Shown in pieces: positions 45,655-59,610 of a stretch of 64,000 nucleotides of DNA. The first letter of the stretch is position 1; every line of letters begins with the position of its first letter. This stretch comes from Primula veris (taxonomy: Eukaryota; Streptophyta; Magnoliopsida; Ericales; Primulaceae): positions 30,661,060-30,725,059 of the forward strand of contig OY821742.1 in NCBI GenBank assembly GCA_963682055.1. The letters run 5' to 3'. The translations under genes and the position numbers were made by a program. Below the pieces are notes generated by a model. It searched no databases and was not told the DNA's origin. It was given only the letters and a program-made list of their open reading frames with translations.

Positions 45655-46430
45655 AATCGAGAAAAGTGCATACACAATCCAAAAAAGTTGCATGCGTAAT
45701 CGTGAAAAAGTGCATACGCAATTCAAATAATGCATAAACAATCCAAAATAAGTGTATAAGCAATCTAAAAAATGTGAATAAAAAATCCAAATAATGTGCA
45801 TGTACAATCCAAAAAATATGCATAAATAATCGTGAAAAATGTGTATATGCAATTGAGAGAAGTGTCTATATAATCCGAAAAATTACATAGACAATCGAGA
45901 AAAGTGAATACAAAATGCAGAAAATGCATACATAATCGAGAAAAAGTTCATACACAATCCATAAAAGTGTATACATAATCCGTAAAATTACATACACAAT
46001 GCGAAAAGTACATACAAAATCCAAAAAAAGTGCATACGTAATCGCGAAAAGGTCCATACACAATCCAAACAATGTGCATAAACAATCCAAAATAAGTGAA
46101 TAAACAATCCCAAAAAATTTGCATATACAATCCAAAAAGAATGCACACATAATCGTAAAAAATGTGTATACACATCTTGAAAAGTGCCTACATAATTCGA
46201 AAAACTGCATACACATCCAAAAATTGCATAAACAATCGAGAAAAATGCATATACAATCTTCAAAATTGCATACACACTTTGAAAAAATTGTATACACAAT
46301 CGAGAAAAGTGCATACACAATCGGGAAAAGTGCATACATAATTTAGAAAATGCATACAATAATCCATAAAGTACATACGGAGTCGAAAAAAGTGCATACA
46401 CATTCCATAAAAGTGTATACAATAACATTA
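45655..46430. repeat. Degenerate minisatellite, ~20-22-bp unit (GTGCATACACAATCCAAAAA)
   Basis: About 35 imperfect copies of a unit like AGTGCATACACAATCSARAAA follow each other, with variable A-runs. Long frames on the minus strand, rich in Tyr, Phe, Cys and Leu, are a by-product of the repeat and not genes. The array has no higher-order structure that I can see. Confidence 0.9.
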
Positions 46431-47434
46431 AACCATTTTTCCAAATTAAATATCCATAATACAAACTTAAAATCAAATAAACAATAGAATAAACTCAAAA
46501 ATAACATTAAGCAAATAGGAAACTCAAATAGTATATAATATATGAATGAAACGCTAACATTTCAAAAAATTCTTAAATGAAAATTCATAACCCATTTATA
46601 AACAAAAACGCAAACAATTTTCCAAAGTAAAATAAAAATAAAATAAAAAAATATGTTTAATACGTAAAGGTATTAGTAACAAAAAGTCACTAATTGATAA
46701 CTTAAATTAATAAAACGAATTTTTCAAACAAAAACTAGATTCTTATGAACTCTAATCCGGCAGAATTTCATTTCAGGTAATATGGGGAAATCCGATGAAT
46801 TAACAGACCATACTAATCGATTCAAATACCTCAAAAAACCCCACTTTGATATAAGATTCGACCTTTTTGGTCCGGATCTCAAAATCGAAGTTCCCCCCCT
46901 AAAATAACTGTAATAAAAAAAAAAACCGACTAAATCTCACATCATCTATGGGGATGTCAGGGGAGAGAGATAAATAGATAAAACCCTAGTTCTAGCGGAA
47001 AGTGTGTGCTTTTCGAAAATCAGCGGCGATGGTGGTGATGTTACAGGTCGTGGTTCAGCAACGTCATCACTACCATGCCCCTTCTTCTTTGGTAAAAACC
47101 CCTCCGGGAACCAATCTAACAATTGCAGCAGTGGTGGTACACGCTTGGATTTTTCTTCATAAATAAATACACTCTCAGGATCAAACACATCCCTTTCTTT
47201 TTCAAATTGATAATCTGGTATTTTATTTGATATATCTTTTTCGTATGTGGTTGGTTTTCCGATTGGGTGAGTGGTGTTTTTTGTCAATGGATACGATGGT
47301 GTGCAGTTGCGGCTGCGAGGGTGGTGATATCTGTGGTGCAGGTTGCAACAATGGTTTTAGTGGCACCTGAATAGGCTATGGTGGTGTTGCCCTAGCTCTG
47401 GTCGGCCAGACTAGGGTTTCGGCCGCCGCATGTT
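46431..47434 (-). other. Spacer and possible interior of a minus-oriented LTR element
   Basis: 46431-46940 is AT-rich with no gene. 46946-47290 is open on the minus strand (including KDISNKIPDYQFEKERDVFD and a Pro-rich end) but has no ATG and no family I know. 47290-47434 is GC-richer (GGTGGTG repeats). Its position fits the interior of the element whose LTR lies at 47668-47918. Confidence 0.35.
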
Positions 47435-47572
47435 CTAACCCATATGGTATTTACGAGCTTCTAGTAACAATATTTCGATCACTTCATCCATTTTTTGCTC
47501 AAAAAAATGGCGTTTCTCTTCCGATTGATCCATATGTTTGTTAAGTTGATATAACATTGTTTGTTGATCCAT
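47435..47572 (-). CDS. Short gag-start-like frame of a minus-oriented retrotransposon
   Basis: The minus-strand ATG at 47572 opens 45 codons, rich in Gln, Met, Glu and Lys (MDQQTMLYQLNKHMDQ), ending at TAG 47435-47437. It starts 81 bp after the primer-binding site of the same strand. A glutamine-rich helix-forming start at this place is usual for gag. It is probably a truncated or broken gag. Confidence 0.4.
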   Translation of the reverse strand: MDQQTMLYQLNKHMDQSEEKRHFFEQKMDEVIEILLLEARKYHMG

Positions 47573-47653
47573 TTATTTTATTTTACATATTTTTTTGTGG
47601 AAAATAAAGAAAAAAGGATAAATAGGTTTCAAAGATCAATTCAGGAAGGAACT

Positions 47654-47667
47654 GCTCTTGATACCAA
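47654..47667 (-). other. Primer-binding site (antisense)
   Basis: The minus strand reads TTGGTATCAAGAGC directly after the LTR. It matches the Met-tRNA type site TTGGTATCAGAGC with one extra A. Confidence 0.7.
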
Positions 47668-47918
47668 TGATAAAACCAGTAAGGGTTGGGGAAATATAGG
47701 TGAGAAACAGAGAAAAGTCAGTCGAGAAACAGAGACATTTGTGAGAGAAATCAGACTAGGGTTACCCCTTTTCATAAACTAATTAATTAATAACTTAAAA
47801 ATGAAAAAGAACTCTCTACATATATTCTCAAGAAGGACCACTAACGCAAATAACAAAAATAGCGAATAAGTCCAAATAAATAATAATGACAACAAAAAGA
47901 ACCGCTCTTATCATCACA
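47668..47918 (-). repeat. LTR of a minus-oriented retrotransposon, 251 bp
   Basis: The minus strand runs from TGTGATGATAAG to TTTTATCA, with TG...CA borders and the inverted TGAT/ATCA start. It adjoins the primer site at 47654-47667. The sequence directly beyond it (AAACAAGGATATGTTGACATG) is the same as at about 38195, so the element interrupts a copy of that repeated region. I find no second LTR in the window. Confidence 0.65.
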
Positions 47919-47920
47919 TC

Positions 47921-48990
47921 AAACAAGGATATGTTGACATGTCATCACGAATTGCTTAGTATATAAAGTGGCCTTATTCAGCGTTTTTTAACAATTCAAA
48001 TCATCAGGGTTTGCATTTTGCATAAACTACAAAGCTGTCATCACTTTGGTAGGACTACAACTCAAATTATGTTTTAAATCATATATATATATATATATAT
48101 TCATTTTTTTTTATATCTTTTTATGGTTAGATTTATTGATACTTCTTTTAAATTGTTAAGTGTTGATCTTTCTGTTTTTGTAACATGTATACATACGTAT
48201 TTAATTATTGTGTTTCGGAGTTTGAAGTTTTCAATCAATTTCGGTACGATAGTTACATTAATTAGTGCAACCTAGATTAAAACATGTCTAATGAAATTGT
48301 TGATAATCTAGATTTGTTGCCTGTATTATGAACTCATTTGGAACGTTGGACAAAATTTATTGTGATATCCTAAAAGTTTCGAAGGTCGGGAATTCGTAAA
48401 TTCTTCTAACATCTTCTCAAAATTCATGGATCGGCCTACTTTAAGTGGTAACATTTACAAACTGTACAACTTGTAGTAGTTGATGGAATTGACCTTTTTT
48501 ATTCCTCAATCTTCCGTTAAGGTTAAATTTATGTGTGTAAATGATGTATTAATTTGTATGTAAATCAGCTAAAACCAGCAGCACTAATTTGATATATGGG
48601 GTGATTGAATGCTATTAATATAACATTAATTGATCTGATGAATAAAGTTCATATCTTTTGCCATTGAAATTAAAATAAAATTGAACGAGTAATAGAATTG
48701 ATTTCTCTTTAGGATTATACTTTTTCAGCATAATCTGGTATGGGTGGAAACTGTTTTCAGTGTTCACTTTGGATGGTAACAAAACTTTCAAATTGTTGAG
48801 TTCATGAAGTTCCTCCATTTTTATCCCGTTGTCAGTGCTTGCGCATAAATAACTTTAAATTAAGCAAACTCGCCGCACAAATATTGTTACAAATTTATTA
48901 CTAGACGACAAACACACTCTTCTTGTGAATCTATCTTTTCCGAAACCTTTTTCCGTTCATACATTCTTTATATCATAACAAATACACGCT
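47921..48990. repeat. Third copy of the ~750-bp repeat
   Basis: 47921-48850 matches 38195-39015, including CAAGGATATGTTGACATGTCATCACGAATT and the whole ~750-bp unit. The tail CGCACAAATATTGTTACAAATTTATTACTAG to 48990 matches 39840-39960. An AT microsatellite sits at 48079-48101. Confidence 0.85.
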
Positions 48991-49049
48991 CTTGTTATGA
49001 TGCCCCAATTATTGATATTTTTTTATTTCAGAAAAAAAAGTGGAGTTGT

Positions 49050-49997
49050 AACACTAATTTTTCTTAATTTCATCCGGTCCCGATTCCCCTACCATCTTCA
49101 AGACTGTGCTACCCTTTCATCTCTCCGTTAGTGTACATTTTTTTATCCGAGAGACACGCTCTTCTTGTGAATCTATCTTTTCCGAAACCTTTTGCCTTGC
49201 ATAGATTCAGTATCTCATGAGATCTCGAAAGGCAATACCTCTTTAATCACCTTTGTTTGTAGATACCAATATAAAAATTATGATATTTCAAGGAAAATGT
49301 ATTTCAATATTCTAATTATTGTTTATTGGTCAAACCAGTTTACTTATTATAAGTGGAGTTGTAACATTTATTTTTCTTAATTTCTACCCATCCCGTTTCC
49401 CCTACCCTCTTATAGATTATGCTATCCTTTTCATCTCTCCGTTAGTCTACATTTTTTTATTCCAGTGGCAACTATTTACAACCAACGTAAAATGAAAACA
49501 ATTTGATAGTGGTAGCACTTCTTGCTTCGGAGCCGAGTATTTTCGTTGACAAATCATAAACACACGACTTGTATACCCTTGATTTGGATGCTAACTTATA
49601 TGCTTTTTTACTTTGTTCTTTAATTTACTCTTGCTCAAGATTAGACACATTCCAAATCTCCGATTGAGAATAGGGGAAGCTTCATGAGCTAAAATAATGA
49701 CAAAAGATGAGGAAGAGGGAGAGGCAGAAGCAGAAGCAGAAGAAGATAAGGATAAAGACGATGATGAACCAGGTCATCAACAAGCTCCTAGCTTTCAGAA
49801 GTGAATAAGTGATTTACTGGACATACAATCTATAAAGGTATACTTTTTTCCCCTCATGATGTAGCTATAAAATGATTATTTTTTTCTGAAGCACATGAAA
49901 ATTCTCACTGGAATTTTTTTATTGCAGATTTCAAGTGGGGAATTCTCCTTATGTTGTAATAACAACTCCTTTTCACTAATATGGGTATTCACTGATA
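49050..49997. repeat. Copy of the acidic-segment repeat
   Basis: 49050-49160 and 49356-49480 are partial direct copies of the same start (GTTGTAACA, CCCCTACC, CTCTCCGTTAGT). 49356-49860 matches 18890-19380. The acidic coding-like stretch is at 49700-49805, rich in Glu, Asp, Ala and Lys and ending SFQK. It is followed by ATTGCAGATTTCAAGTGGGGAATTCTCCTTATG, an acceptor-like site. The source gene is not recognised. Confidence 0.6.
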
Positions 49998-50000
49998 CAG

Positions 50001-50530
50001 GATGAGATGAGAGGATATGACATGGAGTGCATCTCTTTTGGGAGGACGAATTTCTATCTGACCCTTGAGGTACCTAGACTGGCGGAGAAAAGGCCATCTC
50101 TTTCTTTTTGGGGATTTTATATTTGCTAAACTTGCGTCTGATGATGCATACGATACAACTCCCCCATACCAATGAGATCATCGATTTACCTGCAGAATTG
50201 GGCGCATTTGACCCAACCAACGAGAGGGAACTTGAACTCAAGCGCAAAACAAGGTGAGATGTGGCACTAGGCTTGATATAACTGGTTTCAAATTTGGTTT
50301 TTCTAATTTTGGTGTGACATTTAAACTCCGGGATATAGGAGTTATTATCTCTGATTGGAGCAAGGTAAAACATAGTTATATGGATCCAAGCTGAACAATG
50401 TAAAATGAGGGGATTGTCGATGCATGATGATGCTCCAACCAACAATTTTTCGCAACCCTCTCCTGTAGTTTGTCCATACGTAAGGCGTTGCATGTTATGG
50501 ATGGATTGTTGAAGATAAAGACGAATAAGT
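50001..50530 (+). pseudogene. SDE3-like RNA helicase exon fragment (copy B upstream)
   Basis: After ACTGATACAG the frame matches the 41888 copy through DEMRGYDMECISF and the LEVP...EKRPS region. It then breaks at a frameshift (CCATCTCTTTCTTTTTGGGG against CCATCGCTTGTTTTTGGAG). The unidentified AELGAFDPTNERE piece follows at about 50190-50250. 50260-50400 is unique to this copy. The end (50430-50530) matches 42160-42270. Confidence 0.75.
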
Positions 50531-50537
50531 GTTTTAC

Positions 50538-53119
<2,582 letters not shown>

Positions 53120-53371
53120 CTTTAGAAGAACCAAAAATCTGGGCTTAATTAGAAGGTAATGGTTAATGCTGGGAAAGAAAGGAGTTGGAAAAATCTGTTA
53201 TTTTAAAAGGTGCCAATTTCTGTTCTTGCACCATTACAATTGCTTTCTAATGTGAAAAGTATGGCTGCGGGGGATTAGGAGCTGTTTTTCTTTGTTTCTT
53301 CGTGCGTTTTTTTTGGGTATATCTTTGTTATCTATATATTGACCATCAAAATGTAAACGTATGTGTATTTT
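53120..53371. other. Spacer left of the copia element, no gene
   Basis: This is AT-rich sequence following copy B, ending in the target duplication ATTTT (53367-53371). Nothing is recognised. Confidence 0.5.
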
Positions 53372-54517
53372 TGTTAGGACCAGATTTCTGGTCTAAATAT
53401 TATTAGTTGTCTATTGGTTTTCACTAAATAATCCTATCTGTGTATAATGAACGAAGACAGTATTGTTAGGTTTCAAGTAATGTTGCAACCTCAGTTACAA
53501 CCTATGCTAACAGGTTTCAAGTAATGTTGCAACCTCAGTTACAACCTTTGCTGACAGGTTTCAAGTAATGTTGCAACCTCAGTTGCAACCTCAGTTCCAA
53601 CCTGCTGTTCAGCAGAATTCTGTCTAGTTCTATTTATCTGCATAACTATTCTTTAATAATAATTATTTGTTTTAAAATATGCAGGATATATTCTCAAATG
53701 ATCTTAAAGGATCAAAGTGCTAAGGAGAGATGTTTTATTAAAGATACAAAGAGATTAGTTTATAAGGTTATGTTTCCTTTTAAATATGATCTCTATTCTT
53801 ATGCTTATCCTTATCACTTGTTTCAATCTTTGATCTTTATATATTCAGTAAAGATATGCTTAAAGATTGAGTGTTATATGGAGTTGGATGTTTCATATGT
53901 TTATAAAAAGATATTATCTCTAAAAGATATTATCTTTATATGTTTCCTAGTTAAAGGAAACAGGTATCAACCAATGATGATTGGAGTCAATCCACGCTGA
54001 AAAATCACGTAATGCTTGGAAAGATTGAAGCCAATCAATAAAGTCAAAAACAATTTCAAAAGACATTCAAGATAGAAGATTGGTTTGATTTGCTTATATA
54101 GTTGATAACTTAGCTTGTAAAAGTTTGTGTGTTCTAAATTATAAAGAATCCATTCTTGAGAGAATACACGCGAGCTTTAAAAAGAAAACAATGGTGGGAT
54201 GTCATTGATTTATAAGTGATATTTATAAGGTAGGAGCAATATAGAGATAGGCAGAAAAACCTAGAGGCAATCTGAGAGTTTTTCATTAAGACTTGGGTCC
54301 TATATTGTAAGCTTTTATAATATCATAATCTGAGTAAGTGCCCCGGAGACGTAGCCTAATTAGGTGAATTCCGTTGTTAAATGTGCTTGTGATTTATTTT
54401 AAGTAGATTTAACTTTTTACAGTTCTGTCCATTTAATACACTTGGTTCCAACTGTGGTTGCAACCTCACTTGGAACCTAACTGCAAAACTGCAACTAGAA
54501 CAGCGGATAGCAATTTC
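53372..54517 (+). repeat. 5' LTR of the copia element
   Basis: It runs TGTTAGGACCAG to GCAATTTCA. It includes a triple tandem repeat at about 53470-53605 (CAGGTTTCAAGTAATGTTGCAACCTCAGTTACAACC). Compared with the 3' LTR it lacks two segments (near 53707 and 53960) and has one more GTTGCAACC-type unit. Confidence 0.95.
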
Positions 54518-54519
54518 AA

Positions 54520-54531
54520 TTGGTATCAGAG
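54520..54531 (+). other. Primer-binding site, initiator Met-tRNA
   Basis: TGGTATCAGAGC lies two bases after the LTR end. Confidence 0.93.
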
Positions 54532-54578
54532 CTTCACACTAAATCTTACTTAGTGTGGATCCTGTGTTCTGGTTAAAG

Positions 54579-56441
54579 ATGGACTTAATGAGGGAAGGAA
54601 ACGCTTTCAACAAACCTCCATTGCTTGAAGGAGGAGTAAACTATGGAGTATGGAAAATCAGAATGAGGTCCTTTATTAAACAGCAAAATGAACATGCATG
54701 GAAAACTGTGATGTATGGATGGGAGGCTCCAACTGCCATTGATAGTGAAGGAGAACTGATTTTTATACCTGAAGACAGATGGTCTGCTGATGAAGACAGA
54801 AAATCAAGTGCCAACTCAACAGCCATAAACTTGATCTTTGCTGGTGTAACTCTCAGTGTATTCAGGTATATCTCTCATTGTGAAACTGCCAAAGAGGCAT
54901 GGGATATTTTGCAAGTAACTTTTGAAGGAACTGTTAAAGTAAAAACTTTCAAACTTCAACAGTTAACTACTCAATTTGAAAACTTAAGAATGGAGGAAGA
55001 TGAAACCATTGAACAATTTAATGGTAGAATCTGCCATATTGCTCATCAAGCTGGAACCTTAGGTGAAAAATACAGTGATGCTAAACTTATTAAGAAAACT
55101 CTTAGGTCACTTCCAGAAAGGTTTGAAATTAAGGTTACAGCTATTGAAGAATCAACAGATTTAGATAATATTAAACTAGAAGAACTTATCGGAAATCTGA
55201 GTACTCATGAACTTAAATTCTTTAAACAGAAGAGACCAGAAAGAGGAATAGCCTTGCAAGCTAAAAATTCTGAATCTAAGGTCTGTGAGAAAGTGAGTGA
55301 TGAAGAACAGCTAGCTTTCTTTGCCAAAAAGGTCTACAAAAAGTTTTTAAAGAAAAAGTAGGATGATTCTGGAGCACCAAAGACCTTTCAGAAAAGGGAT
55401 AATCAAATTAAGTCAGAATCTAGGTTTAACAATACTTCTACAGGGAAGTGGGATCCTAAAGAGAAGGATAACAAAGATTACAAACCTAGAGAAATTCAGT
55501 GTAGAGAATGTAGAGGTTTTGGTCACATTCAGACTGAGTGTGCAAATACTTTAAAAAGAAACAAAAATGCTTATATAACCACTCATAGTGATAGTGATTC
55601 TGAGAGCAACAGTGATGAAGAGGATGATTCTAACTTTGTTAATTTTATGGGAATAATCACTGAAAAAGAACTTACTTATGAAAGTGACTGTGAGCCTGTT
55701 TCAACCATAGTTACAACTGCTCTTGAAACCTATAGCAGTGATGAGGAAGAACCTTCTGATGAAAACATTACTCAGCAATATCTAGTTCTTTATGAAAAGT
55801 ACAAATGTCTGAGTAAACAATCCTTGATCATAAACAAACTTAATGTTAATCTAAAGGATGAGGTTAAAAGTCTTACTGAGAAGCTTAACTTACAGCTAGT
55901 TGAACTTACTGATACTAAAAAGAAAATAAAAATGCTGAATGTTTCTGCTTCAGAGAAATTAGATGACATGCTGTCCTACTCTAGAGGGTCTAAAGATAAC
56001 AGTGGTTTAGGTTACTATGGTTGTGGAAGTACAAGAAAAAATACCTTTATTAAAGCTGTTGCTAAAGCTAAAACTCATGATTTTGACAATAAGGTTAGAA
56101 GCTCAGTTGCAACCAAGGTTGCAACCAGGAATAAAACTCATATTTTTGAGAAGAAGGTTAAAAGTAGAGTTGCAACTACAGTTGCAACCAAGGAAAAACT
56201 GAATAGCTTTGATGTTAAATCTAATTTTAGAACTAAACTGTGTAACTTCTGTAAAAGATCTGGTCATTTAGAAATCCAGTGTTACTTAAAGAGGAACAGA
56301 AAGTATATTTCTCAGAAAAACTGGTTGGCTTCTGTCAATAAAAAATTGAACTGGGTCTGGAAAGTTAAAGAAAAATCAGTCTGGAAAGTTAAAGAAGAAT
56401 CTAGTTTAATTGCTACTAACAAAGCTGTGATACCTCTTTAA
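54579..56441 (+). pseudogene. Copia gag with in-frame TAG before the zinc knuckle
   Basis: From ATG 54579 the frame reads FNKPPLLEGGVNYGVWKIRM, the usual copia gag opening. The UBN2-type gag core follows (ETIEQFNGRICHIAHQAG, ETAKEAWDIL nearby). It halts at TAG 55359-55361 but continues in the same frame to 56441. The continuation has a CCHC zinc knuckle CRECRGFGHIQTEC (about 55500), an acidic Ser/Asp stretch, a coiled-coil-like region and a second knuckle CNFCKRSGHLEIQC. VATKVAT and VATTVAT repeats come from GTTGCAACC repeats. The TAG is not followed by a known strong readthrough context, so simple mutation is more likely. A frameshift near 56441 separates gag from protease. Confidence 0.9.
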
Positions 56442-57244
56442 ATATTGTTACTTCTAATGATTGGTATTTTGACAGTGGCTGCTCTAAGCACATGACAGGT
56501 ACTGCAGGTTTCTTAAAAAATGTCATCAATGTTAAAGGAAACACTGTTGTGTTTGGAGGTGGAGATACAGGTAAAATTGTTGGTAAAGGTACCTTAAACA
56601 AACCTGGAATGCCTGATATTGATGATGTTTTTCTTGTAGATGGACTAAAAGCTAATCTTATTAGTATTAGTCAACTATGTGACAACAAGATGATTGTTAA
56701 ATTCAACAAAGATAGGTGTCTAATTACTGATCTCAACAATGATTTAGTCATGACTGGAGTTAGATCAACAAACAGCTGCTATGTTTTTGAAAAAGCTGAA
56801 AAAGAATTGCCTCAGAATAGGTGTAATCAAGCTATCACTAATAATGTTGAAATTTGGCATAAAAGGCTGGGTCATGTGAATTACAAAACCTTAGATAAGC
56901 TGGTTAAAGGAGAGTTGATAAGAGGTATTCCTAACCTGAGTGCTAAAACTCAAAGTGTCTGTGGTGACTGTGCAGTTGGCAAACAAACTAAGAGTATTCA
57001 CAAAAGTATAAGTCAAATCTACACTAAGAGAGTCCTTGAACTTCTCCATATTGATTTAATGGGTCCTATGCAAACTGCTAGTATAGGTGGCAAGAAGTAC
57101 ATTTTGGTTGTTGTAGATGATTTCTCTAGATACTCTTGGGTAGTTTTCTTAAAAGATAAATCTGAAACTTTTGATCTCTTTAAAACTCTGTGCTTAAAAC
57201 TTCAACTTGAAAAGGTGCAACTAGTGGTAACATTGCGAGAGTAA
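56441..57244 (+). pseudogene. Copia protease and integrase N-terminal half
   Basis: The frame after the shift reads DWYFDSGCSKHMTG, the aspartic protease active site. A GAG-pre-integrase region with WHKRLGHVNYKTLDKL and CGDCAVGKQ follows, forming the HHCC zinc-binding part. The first integrase catalytic Asp is in LLHIDLMGP, and VVVDDFSRYSWVVFLK is seen. The frame is lost near 57215-57244 by a shift into the next pseudogene segment. Confidence 0.93.
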
Positions 57245-57960
57245 GAAGTGATCATGGAACAGAATTTGAAAACATAAAGTTTAGAGATTTTTGCAACTCT
57301 TTAGGTATAAGTCATGAGTTCTCTACTCCTAAGACTCCACGGTAAAATGGCATAGTTGAAAGAAAAAATAGAACCATTCAGGAAATGGCTAGAGTCATGC
57401 TTAACTCTAAGAAACTTGCCAACAGATTTTGGGCTGAGGCTGTTAATACTGCCTGTCATATAGTTAATAGAGTTTATATTACTAAGGGCACTTCCATGAC
57501 AGCTTATGAAATATGGAAAGGTAGAAAACCCAATGTTAAGTATTTTCAAGTCTTTGGGTGTGTTTGTTACATTCTCAGATATAGAGAGCATCTGGGTAAA
57601 TTTGACTCTAAAAGTGATAAAGGGATCTTTCTTGGTTATGCTCAGAATAGTAGAGATTTTAGAGTCTATAATCAAAGAACAAACTGTGTTATGGAATCTT
57701 CTAATGTGTTATTTGATGACCTAAAAACTGTTGATGAGAATACAGGTGATGATGAACAATCTGAGATTGCAGAAAAAGAGAAAGCAGAAGTTCAGAAAAC
57801 AAGCAGTCCCATAGTGGTTGGAAGTCCAGTTGCAACTGAAGTTACAACCGAGATTGTTACTGAGGTTGGAACTGAGGTTGGAACCGAGGTTCAAACCCAG
57901 AATTCAACAGAATCTGAAGAAGAAGGATCTGCTATGCCAACTACAAGCAAGCCACAGTAA
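57226..57960 (+). pseudogene. Copia integrase C-terminal half and linker
   Basis: This segment starts in a new frame with the second catalytic Asp (RSDHGTEFENIKF). It meets a TAA at 57343-57345 just before NGIVERKNRT, which holds the catalytic Glu. It then reads NRFWAEAVNTACHIVNR, PNVKYFQVFGCVCY and KGIFLGYAQNSRDFRVYN. The C-terminal linker has a Val/Glu/Thr repeat encoded by GTTGCAACT/GTTGGAACC-type repeats (57825-57905). It ends at TAA 57958-57960, with a second stop (TAG 57970-57972) in the same frame. Confidence 0.92.
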
Positions 57961-58017
57961 GTAAGGACTTAGAAAAATCACTCTCTTGACAATGTCATAG
58001 GAGAAGTTACTTCAGTT

Positions 58018-59610
58018 ATGAAAACCAGAGGTAAAAGAAATAATGTTGTTCACTTTGCTTGTTATATTTCTCAGTTAGAACCTAAGAATATAAAAGAAGC
58101 TTTAGAAGACAGTGAATGGATTTTAGCTATGCAAGATGAGTTGCATCAATTTGTGAGAAATAATGTATGGACTTTAGTACCCAGACCTTCCAATAAAAAT
58201 GTTATAGGGACTAAATGGATCTTCAGAAATAAAAGTGATGAGGATGGAATGATTATCAGGAATAAGGCAAGTCTGGTAGCTCAGGGTTATACACAAATTG
58301 AGGGAATTGACTTTGATGAAACATTTGCTCCTGTAGCTAGAATTGAATCCATTAGAATGCTATTGTCTCTTGCATGTCTGTATGATTTTAAACTGTTTCA
58401 ACTTGACATTAAGAGTGTTTTTCTGAATGGTGTGATTAATGAAGAAGTTTATGTCTGTCAACCTAAGGGATTTGAAGATCCTAAATTTCCTGAACATGTC
58501 TACTTGCTGAAAAAGGCCTTGTATGGTCTAAAGCAAGCTCCTAGAGCTTGGTATGATAGATTAACCAAGTTTTTGCTTGAAAAAGGTTTTAACAGAGGGG
58601 GAGTTGATAAAACTCTGTTTACCAAGAAAACTACAAAGGATATAATAATTGCTCAAATATATGTTGATGACATTGTTTTTGGATCTACTTCTAATAAAAG
58701 GGTAGAAGAATTCATTTTTGATATGAAGAATGAATTTGAAATGAGTGGTGGAGGAGAACTAACTTACTTTCTAGGATTGCAAATTAAACAGAATGAGAAA
58801 GGAATTTTTCTTTGCCAAAGTAAGTATGCAGACAATCTTGTTAAGAAGTTTGGTCTGAGTGAGAGTAAAGAAAAGAGAACCCCTATGAGTACCACTCTTA
58901 AACTGTCTAGAAATGATAAAAGAAATAGTGTTTGTCCAAGTCTTTATAGATAAATGATTGGAAGTCTGCTTTATTTAACTGCTAGTAGACCAGACTTTTG
59001 CTTAAGTGTAGGAGTGTGTGCCAGGTATCAGGCAAACCCTTTAGAACATCATCTTCTAGCTGTCAAAAGGATTTTAAGGTATGTAAAAGGCACAATTCAC
59101 CTAGGTCTTTGGTATTCTAAAGATACAAACCATTTTCTAAGTGGCTACTGTGATGCAGATTGGGCAGGAAACATAGATGATAGAAAGAGTACTTCTGGTG
59201 GTTGTTTTTATTTTGGGAACAACCTCGTTTCTTGGTTCAGTAAAAAGCAAAATTGCATATCTTTATCTACTGCTGAGGCAAAATATATTGTAGCTGGAAG
59301 TGGATGCACTCAACTAATTTGGATGAAACAGATGTTAACTGATTATAATGTTAAACAAGAAATATTAACTTTGTTTTGTGATAACAAAAGTGCTATAGAT
59401 TTAGCTAAAAATCCAGTTCAACATTGCAGAACTAAACATATTGATCTAAGACATCATTTTATTAGAGAACTAGTTGAAGAAAAGAGCTTAATTTTAGAAC
59501 ATGTTTCAACTGAAAGACAATTAGCTGATATTTTCACAGAGCCCCTTGATACAAACAAGTTTGAATCATTAAGAAGTGACATAGGGGTATGTCATTATAA
59601 ATCTAATTGA
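58018..59610 (+). pseudogene. Copia reverse transcriptase and RNase H, split by one TAA
   Basis: Reverse transcriptase motifs are GTKWIFRNKSDEDGMIIRNK, LVAQGYTQIEGIDFDETFAP, FQLDIKSVFLNG with the first catalytic Asp, KALYGLKQAPRAWYDRL and IYVDDIVFGS with the catalytic Asp pair (about 58660). TAA at 58951-58953 interrupts just before MIGSLLYLTASRPDF. RNase H continues to 59610 with DADWAGNIDDRKSTSGGCFY, SLSTAEAKY and CDNKSAIDLAKNP. It ends LADIFTEPL...LRSDIGVCHYK. The sequence choice within RT is SIRE-like. Confidence 0.94.

Noticed and set aside
45551..46476. Several 90-162-codon minus-strand frames
   Set aside because: They are by-products of the 20-22-bp minisatellite. Their Tyr/Phe/Cys/Leu-rich composition mirrors the repeat, and overlapping frames are equally open.
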